The position numbers and the translations under genes were made by a program. The notes beneath the pieces are model-generated. The model was given only the letters and a program-made list of their open reading frames with translations, searched no databases and was not told the origin of the DNA. A DNA stretch of 56,362 nt, taken from assembly GCA_021778635.1 (NCBI GenBank), contig JAJYCD010000011.1, positions 1 to 56,362 on the forward strand, written 5' to 3'. The DNA is from Actinomycetes bacterium (GTDB lineage: Bacteria; Actinomycetota; Actinomycetes; Actinomycetales; Cellulomonadaceae). Below, piece by piece: positions 51,997 through 56,362 of the stretch (its first letter is position 1; each line of letters starts with the position of its first letter).

Positions 51997-53028
51997 TCAG
52001 TCCGTGCGCCGGTCCGGGCGGGGAGGAGCCGTGCTCCGGCGCACGACGAGCTCCGTCGCCAGGACCACGGCGCGCTCCACGTCGACCTCGCCCCGGAGCG
52101 TGGCGAGCACCAGGTGGGCGGCTGTCGTGCCCTGCTCGTACACCGGCTGCCGGACCGTGGTGAGATCGATCAGGCTGGCCAGCGGGTGGTCGTCGATCCC
52201 CACGATCGAGATGTCGTCCGGTACCCGCAGCCCGGCGCGACGGATGGTCCTGATGGCGCCGATCGCCACCTCGTCGGAGTGCGCATACACGGCCGTCGGC
52301 GGATGCGCGATGCTGAGCAGCCGCGACATCGCCTGGGCGCCCTGCTCGCCCCCCCAGTCCGTCGTGACGACGAGATCCGGGTCCGGCTCGATCCCGACCT
52401 CCCGGAGCGCCGCGTAGTAGCCCGAGCTCCGACCGGACGGTCGCGTCGGCTGGTCGGGGTCGATCGCCTCGATCATCGCGATCCGGCGGTGCCCGAGGAA
52501 CAGCAGGTGAGCCATCACCTGCCGTGCGGCGGCCGCGTCGTCGATGCACACATAGGGGTAGACGGCGTTCTGGCCGCCGGCGGCGATGATCTGGACACCC
52601 ATCAGCGCGAGCCGTTGGCGCTCTACCTCCTCTACGGGGAACGCCACGACGACCACCGCATCGACCTTCCGGCGCGCAGGGAGCCGCTCGAAGAACTCGC
52701 GCCGGTCGTCCAACCCCCCGACGTGGTACAGGAGGACGTCGAGGTCGGCCTCGCGAAGAACGGAGTCGAGGGCCTCGAGCATCGTCCCGAAGAACCAGCG
52801 GGAGATGTGAGGCACGACGACCGCCACCCGTCCGGTGGCGCCACCGGCGAGCCGGGCCGCCTCGGGGGAGGCGACGTAGGACATCTCCTCGGCCGCCGCG
52901 AGCACACGCGCGCGCGTCGTCGCCGCGACGCCGTACGCGCCGCTGAGCGCCCGTGACGCCGTCGCGAGGGACACGCCGGCCGCGCGCGCCACGTCGATCA
53001 GGTTGAGCTTCGCCGAGGTGTCGACCAT
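51997..53028 (-). CDS. LacI-family transcriptional regulator of the sugar importer
   Basis: 343 residues. The helix-turn-helix is LIDVARAAGVSLATASRALS (about 10-29), followed by a hinge and a sugar-binding-like effector domain from about VAVVVPHISRWFFGTMLEAL. It is divergent from the sugar-binding lipoprotein gene, with three similar palindromes in between. This arrangement suggests autoregulation and repression of the importer, relieved by the transported sugar or a derivative. The C-terminus ends in a short basic tail. Confidence 0.92.
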   Translation of the reverse strand: MVDTSAKLNLIDVARAAGVSLATASRALSGAYGVAATTRARVLAAAEEMSYVASPEAARLAGGATGRVAVVVPHISRWFFGTMLEALDSVLREADLDVLLYHVGGLDDRREFFERLPARRKVDAVVVVAFPVEEVERQRLALMGVQIIAAGGQNAVYPYVCIDDAAAARQVMAHLLFLGHRRIAMIEAIDPDQPTRPSGRSSGYYAALREVGIEPDPDLVVTTDWGGEQGAQAMSRLLSIAHPPTAVYAHSDEVAIGAIRTIRRAGLRVPDDISIVGIDDHPLASLIDLTTVRQPVYEQGTTAAHLVLATLRGEVDVERAVVLATELVVRRSTAPPRPDRRTD

Positions 53029-53048
53029 GGGCAGACGGTAACACCGAT

Positions 53049-53063
53049 CGGAAACGCTTGCAA
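53049..53063. promoter_or_regulatory. LacI operator 1 (regulator side)
   Basis: CGGAAACGCTTGCAA, a version of the GGAA-nCGn-TTNC palindrome seen twice more nearby, 21 bp upstream of the regulator ATG. It probably supports autoregulation. Confidence 0.65.
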
Positions 53064-53069
53064 TCTGCA

Positions 53070-53085
53070 TTGGAAGCGTTTCCGA
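53070..53085. promoter_or_regulatory. LacI operator 2
   Basis: TTGGAAGCGTTTCCGA, with the core GGAAGCGTTTCC (53072-53083) palindromic around a central CpG, 21-22 bp centre to centre from operator 1 (two helical turns). Confidence 0.7.
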
Positions 53086-53155
53086 TCGACGGAAGCCCTG
53101 AAAGCCTCGCAAGAGTGGGGCAATCAAGCCGCTCGACATGTGACCGGATCGTGAC

Positions 53156-53185
53156 TTGACGGGGCGGCGGGCCGGAGTGCATAGT
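53156..53185 (+). promoter_or_regulatory. promoter candidate of the sugar importer operon
   Basis: TTGACG (53156-53161), an 18-bp spacer and CATAGT (53180-53185) form a plausible sigma-70 promoter. Its start point would fall inside operator 3, a classic repression layout. Confidence 0.5.
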
Positions 53186-53190
53186 CGATA

Positions 53191-53206
53191 TTGCAAGCGC
53201 TTCCGA
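53191..53206. promoter_or_regulatory. LacI operator 3 (importer side)
   Basis: TTGCAAGCGCTTCCGA shares the central CpG and half-site spelling with operators 1 and 2. It is placed at the expected transcription start of the importer genes. Confidence 0.7.
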
Positions 53207-53305
53207 CAGTGTCGCCGGGCCACTGGCTGCACTGACGGGCTCCCCAGCCTCACCAGCCCCACCGCAGCCAGCAGACCTGATGGTCAGAGATCGGAGACAC
53301 ACGAC

Positions 53306-54682
53306 ATGATCGGCACCACGACCTCACGCACGGGATGGCGGCGTGAACGCGCACGGACGACGACGGCGGCCCTGGCCCTCGTCGTCGCCGGCGCCCTCGC
53401 CGCGTGCAGCGGCCCGGGATCCACGACCGGCGGCGCGAGCGCTGCCGCCGCGCCCACCGCGGTGAGCACGAACGTCGGCGACAAGCCCGCGACGCTCACC
53501 CTGTTCTCCGCCGCGGGCCTCAAAGGCTTCGAGCAGGGCCTGGCCGACGCCTTCCACGCGAAGTACCCGAAGATCACGGTGAACCTGCAGGTCGAGGCCG
53601 ACAACAACTACAACACCGTGCTGCCGCGCCTGCTCGCCTCCGCGACCCCGCCCGATCTCGTCGCCCCGGCGGACCTCATCGGCGAGGTCAAGGACAACCT
53701 GCTGACGAACCTCGACACCTACTCCACCGCGTACGGCTGGGAGAGCAAGGAACCGTCGACGGTCCTGGCCCCCGGACGGGTCGCCAACGGGGTCATCGGG
53801 ACCGGGTCGCTCTACGTCGCCGGCGGTTCCGCCGGGCCGCTCGTCGGGGTCTTCTACAACAAGGCGCTCGCCCAGCAGGTCGGCATGACGAGCATCCCGC
53901 AGTCGCTCGGCGAGCTCGAGACCGTGATGGCGAAGGCCAAGGCGGCTGGGATCACCCCGATCGTTGCATCGAACTCCGACGGGCTCGTCGGGCACCTGTA
54001 CGCCCTGCTCCTCGGGAACTACATGGGCCCTCAGGCACTGCTCGACGTGATCTGGCACAAGCCCGGCGCCAGCCTGGACACCCCGGAGGCGCGGGCCGCG
54101 ACGACGACCCTCGAGTCCTGGGTGAAGGCGGGCTACTTCAACTCCGACGCGAACGCCATCAACCAGGACGGCTCGTACGGTCAGTTCGCCGGGGGCAAGG
54201 GTCTCTTCATGTTCCAGGGCACCTGGATCACCCAGTCGCTTCCCAAGAGCTTTGACGGCCAGTACGGGATCTTCCCGATGCCGGCGAACCAGGCCGGCGG
54301 CAAGCAGGTCAGCATGACCGGCAACAGCCTCGGGTTCGCGATCGCCGCGCACTCCAAGAACAAGGATGCCGCAGCACTGTTCCTCGACTTCCTGACCACA
54401 CCTGCGGCAGCACAGGTGGCCGTCACGAACGGCTACCCCGCGCTCGGCGCCGGGTCCGGGACGCCGGTCGTCACCCTCGACCAGACGCTGACCGACCAGA
54501 TCCAGTCCGGCTACGCGAAGGTCGGGGCGGACAACGGGTTCGACAGCTGGCTCCAGAACGCCGCCCCGGCCGTCGCGACCGCAGAGACTGCGCAGCTCCA
54601 GCTCCTGCTCGCCGGCAAGGCATCACCCGACAGCGTCGTGATAGCGCTCCAGGACGCGTACTCCAAGGCCGTGACTGGCTGA
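53306..54682 (+). CDS. sugar-binding lipoprotein of second carbohydrate ABC importer
   Basis: 458 residues with a long basic signal peptide and lipobox (ALAAC, Cys34). The mature part has a low-complexity linker, then ATLTLFSAAGLKGFEQGLAD, the opening of a family-1 carbohydrate solute-binding protein. A late segment with AAALFLDFLTTPAAAQVAV is also typical. It captures an unknown sugar and presents it to the two permeases that follow. The ATG at 53306 has GGAGA upstream. LacI operators are immediately 5'. Confidence 0.92.
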   Translation: MIGTTTSRTGWRRERARTTTAALALVVAGALAACSGPGSTTGGASAAAAPTAVSTNVGDKPATLTLFSAAGLKGFEQGLADAFHAKYPKITVNLQVEADNNYNTVLPRLLASATPPDLVAPADLIGEVKDNLLTNLDTYSTAYGWESKEPSTVLAPGRVANGVIGTGSLYVAGGSAGPLVGVFYNKALAQQVGMTSIPQSLGELETVMAKAKAAGITPIVASNSDGLVGHLYALLLGNYMGPQALLDVIWHKPGASLDTPEARAATTTLESWVKAGYFNSDANAINQDGSYGQFAGGKGLFMFQGTWITQSLPKSFDGQYGIFPMPANQAGGKQVSMTGNSLGFAIAAHSKNKDAAALFLDFLTTPAAAQVAVTNGYPALGAGSGTPVVTLDQTLTDQIQSGYAKVGADNGFDSWLQNAAPAVATAETAQLQLLLAGKASPDSVVIALQDAYSKAVTG

Positions 54683-55656
54683 TGACCGCCATGGATGGCT
54701 CGTCCCGCGCACGGACGCAGACCGTCCCGGCGAACCGGGTGGGCACGGGCGCGACCGTGCCCACCCGGCGTCGCACGGCCCGGTCGGCCCGGTCGGCCCG
54801 ACGACGGTGGGCAGGCTGGCTCTTCGCCCTCCCGGCTCTGGCGTTCTACGGCATGTTCAACCTGCGACCGGTGCTCGCCTCGCTGCAGTACTCGTTCTAC
54901 TCGTGGGACGGCATCGGCGCCTCGACCTGGGTCGGTCTCGCGAACTACCGCGGCGTGTTCACCGAGCCGCAGCTGCTGTCCTCGCTCGTCCACGCGTTCT
55001 ACCTGATCATCTTCTACTCCGTGCTGCCTGTGACGTTCGGGCTCGTCGCGGCGTCGGTGATGCGGCAGATCGAGGGGAAGTTCACCGGGGCGCTCGCCCG
55101 CACGGTCCTGTTCCTCCCGCAGATCATCCCCGGCGCCGCCGCGGGGGTGGCGTGGATCTGGATGTACAGCCAGGACGGCGCGGTCAACCAGATCCTGCGG
55201 GCGATCGGTCTCGGCAGCATCACGCGCCCGTGGCTCGGCGACTTCACCTGGTCGCTCACGGCCGTGGGATTCATCGGGACCTGGCTCTCCACCGGGTTCT
55301 GCACGCTGCTGCTCATGTCCGGGATCGGCAAGATCGACGCGGCACTCTACGAGGCCGCACGCCTCGACGGTGCCGGGGCGATCGCCCAGTTCCGCCACGT
55401 GACGCTCCCCGGCCTGCGCAACGAGCTGGGCGTCTGTGTGACCGTCACGATCATCGCCGCGCTCGCCAGCTTCGATGTCGTCTACCTCGCGACCCAGGGC
55501 GGTCCCGGAACCCAGACCCTGGTGCCCGGAGTCGCTGTGTACAACCTCGCCTTCAACGACAGTCGCATCGGCGCGGCGTCCGCGCTCGCGATCGTCCTCG
55601 CGGTGATCGTGATCGCGGTCATCGGGCCGCTGCAGAGACTCTTCCGGGAGCGATGA
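54682..55656 (+). CDS. carbohydrate ABC transporter permease, MalF-type
   Basis: 324 residues. An Arg-rich cytoplasmic N-terminus is followed by about six transmembrane helices. The EAA loop is IDAALYEAARLDGAGAIAQF. Late segments such as FDVVYLATQGGPGTQTLVPG match MalF/UgpA-type permeases. The ATG shares a base with the stop of the binding-protein gene (TGATG). No ATPase is encoded in the visible part of the operon. Confidence 0.93.
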   Translation: MTAMDGSSRARTQTVPANRVGTGATVPTRRRTARSARSARRRWAGWLFALPALAFYGMFNLRPVLASLQYSFYSWDGIGASTWVGLANYRGVFTEPQLLSSLVHAFYLIIFYSVLPVTFGLVAASVMRQIEGKFTGALARTVLFLPQIIPGAAAGVAWIWMYSQDGAVNQILRAIGLGSITRPWLGDFTWSLTAVGFIGTWLSTGFCTLLLMSGIGKIDAALYEAARLDGAGAIAQFRHVTLPGLRNELGVCVTVTIIAALASFDVVYLATQGGPGTQTLVPGVAVYNLAFNDSRIGAASALAIVLAVIVIAVIGPLQRLFRER

Positions 55657-56362
55657 CCATGCCGACCTCGACGACCATCCGACGCCGACTTCCCGGAGCC
55701 ATCCTCATCACGGTTGCGGGCCTCTACTCGATCGTGCCGCTGATCAGCATGTTCACCGCGGCGCTCGCACCGCGCGGGACCTTCCCCACCGGCCTGACCT
55801 GGCCCAGCCACCCCCACTGGCACAACTTCATCGACGCGTTCCAGGTCGCGAACATCACGACGTTGCTGGAGTCCAGTGCGCTGATCGTCCTGGGTGTCGT
55901 CCCGATCGCGGTGCTCATCTCCGCGATGGCCGCGTACGCGATCACCGCGCTGCGAATCCCGCTGGGGCGCGCCTTCTACCTGCTGCTCGTCCTGACTCTC
56001 ACGCTGCCCTTCGAGATCGTCATCGTCCCGCTGTACCAGCAGATCAACGCGCTTGGGCTGCTCAACAGCCGCCTGGGCCTGATCCTGCCGCTGATCGGCC
56101 TGAACATGCCGTTCGCGGTGTTCTGGATGCGGGCGCACTTCGTCACCATGCCCGCTGAGCTCGGCGAGGCCGCGCTCATGGACGGGGCCGGCATGTGGCA
56201 GGCCTTCCGGCACGTCCACCTGCCGCTCGCACGCTCTGCCCTCGCGTCGCTCGGGCTGCTCATGTTCCTGTCGACGTGGAACACGTTCCTGCTGCCCCTC
56301 GTGCTGATCAACGACCCGAACAAGCGCACGATGGCCGGCGCGCTCCAGGCCTTCCAGTCCCG
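55653..56362 (+). CDS. carbohydrate ABC transporter permease, MalG-type (truncated by the window end)
   Basis: The first 236 codons are visible. The ATG at 55653 overlaps the preceding stop (ATGA), with GGGAG just upstream; a second ATG two codons later is possible. The peptide begins MTMPTSTTIRRRLPGAILIT and has the EAA loop ELGEAALMDGAGMWQAFRHV, followed by FLSTWNTFLLPLVLINDPNK, standard MalG features. The gene continues past the right edge. Together with the MalF-type protein it forms the channel of the second sugar importer. Confidence 0.9.
   Translation, partial: MTMPTSTTIRRRLPGAILITVAGLYSIVPLISMFTAALAPRGTFPTGLTWPSHPHWHNFIDAFQVANITTLLESSALIVLGVVPIAVLISAMAAYAITALRIPLGRAFYLLLVLTLTLPFEIVIVPLYQQINALGLLNSRLGLILPLIGLNMPFAVFWMRAHFVTMPAELGEAALMDGAGMWQAFRHVHLPLARSALASLGLLMFLSTWNTFLLPLVLINDPNKRTMAGALQAFQS

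Overview
The window is a GC-rich, gene-dense chromosomal segment. Frequent GTG starts, ATGA/TGATG gene overlaps, carbohydrate importers without their own ATPase, a type-B succinate dehydrogenase and a HemY-type haem gene point to an actinobacterium. A cellulolytic Micrococcales such as a Cellulomonas relative is my best guess from style; no marker gene here proves it. I saw no rRNA, tRNA, CRISPR array, transposase or phage gene, so this looks like core or niche-adapted chromosome rather than an island.

Left part (1-8.5 kb): a long minus-strand operon. A branched-chain-amino-acid-type ABC importer (livK-H-M-G-F) is followed by a 3-hydroxyisobutyrate-dehydrogenase-like enzyme, an M24 creatinase/aminopeptidase-fold protein with an altered metal site, and the N-terminus of an aldehyde dehydrogenase. 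A divergent LacI regulator and two LacI-type operator palindromes lie at the promoter. Together this reads as uptake and catabolism of an unidentified compound. Then come an orphan trpB (8.6-9.9 kb), an ECF sigma factor with a membrane anti-sigma-like partner and a shorter paralogue of that partner (10.1-12.2 kb), and a radical SAM/SPASM protein coupled to a HemY-type porphyrinogen oxidase (12.2-14.9 kb). These are followed by a PAP2 phosphatase behind a PHO-box-like tandem repeat, a zinc alcohol dehydrogenase and a PIG-L deacetylase with a discoidin-like tail.

Middle (18.3-27.1 kb): a minus-strand arabinoxylan-type operon with a sugar-binding lipoprotein, two permeases, and GH3, GH51 and GH39 glycosidases. 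On the other strand (27.6-30.5 kb) lies the most unusual locus. A GlpA-type glycerol-3-phosphate dehydrogenase flavodomain is fused to an SdhB/FrdB-type iron-sulfur domain and followed by two small SdhC/SdhD-like membrane genes, apparently a hybrid respiratory dehydrogenase. An SDR gene and, further on, a sulfide:quinone-oxidoreductase-like gene each carry a CsoR/CstR-type C-tract/G-tract palindrome upstream, suggesting a shared copper or persulfide regulator encoded elsewhere. The regular succinate dehydrogenase (sdhCAB) follows.

Right part (39-56 kb): a DUF4232-like lipoprotein, paired fluoride-channel genes (crcB x2) with a Usp protein, the potassium transporter Kup, a PPM-type methyltransferase, a CMD-family protein, a TMEM175-like channel, a DUF385 flavin/F420-type enzyme and a haemolysin-III/PAQR protein. 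Then comes a two-gene unit of a 917-residue protein of unknown family plus a phospholipase-D-family enzyme. The window ends with a second LacI-controlled carbohydrate importer (three operators, binding protein, two permeases), truncated at the right edge.
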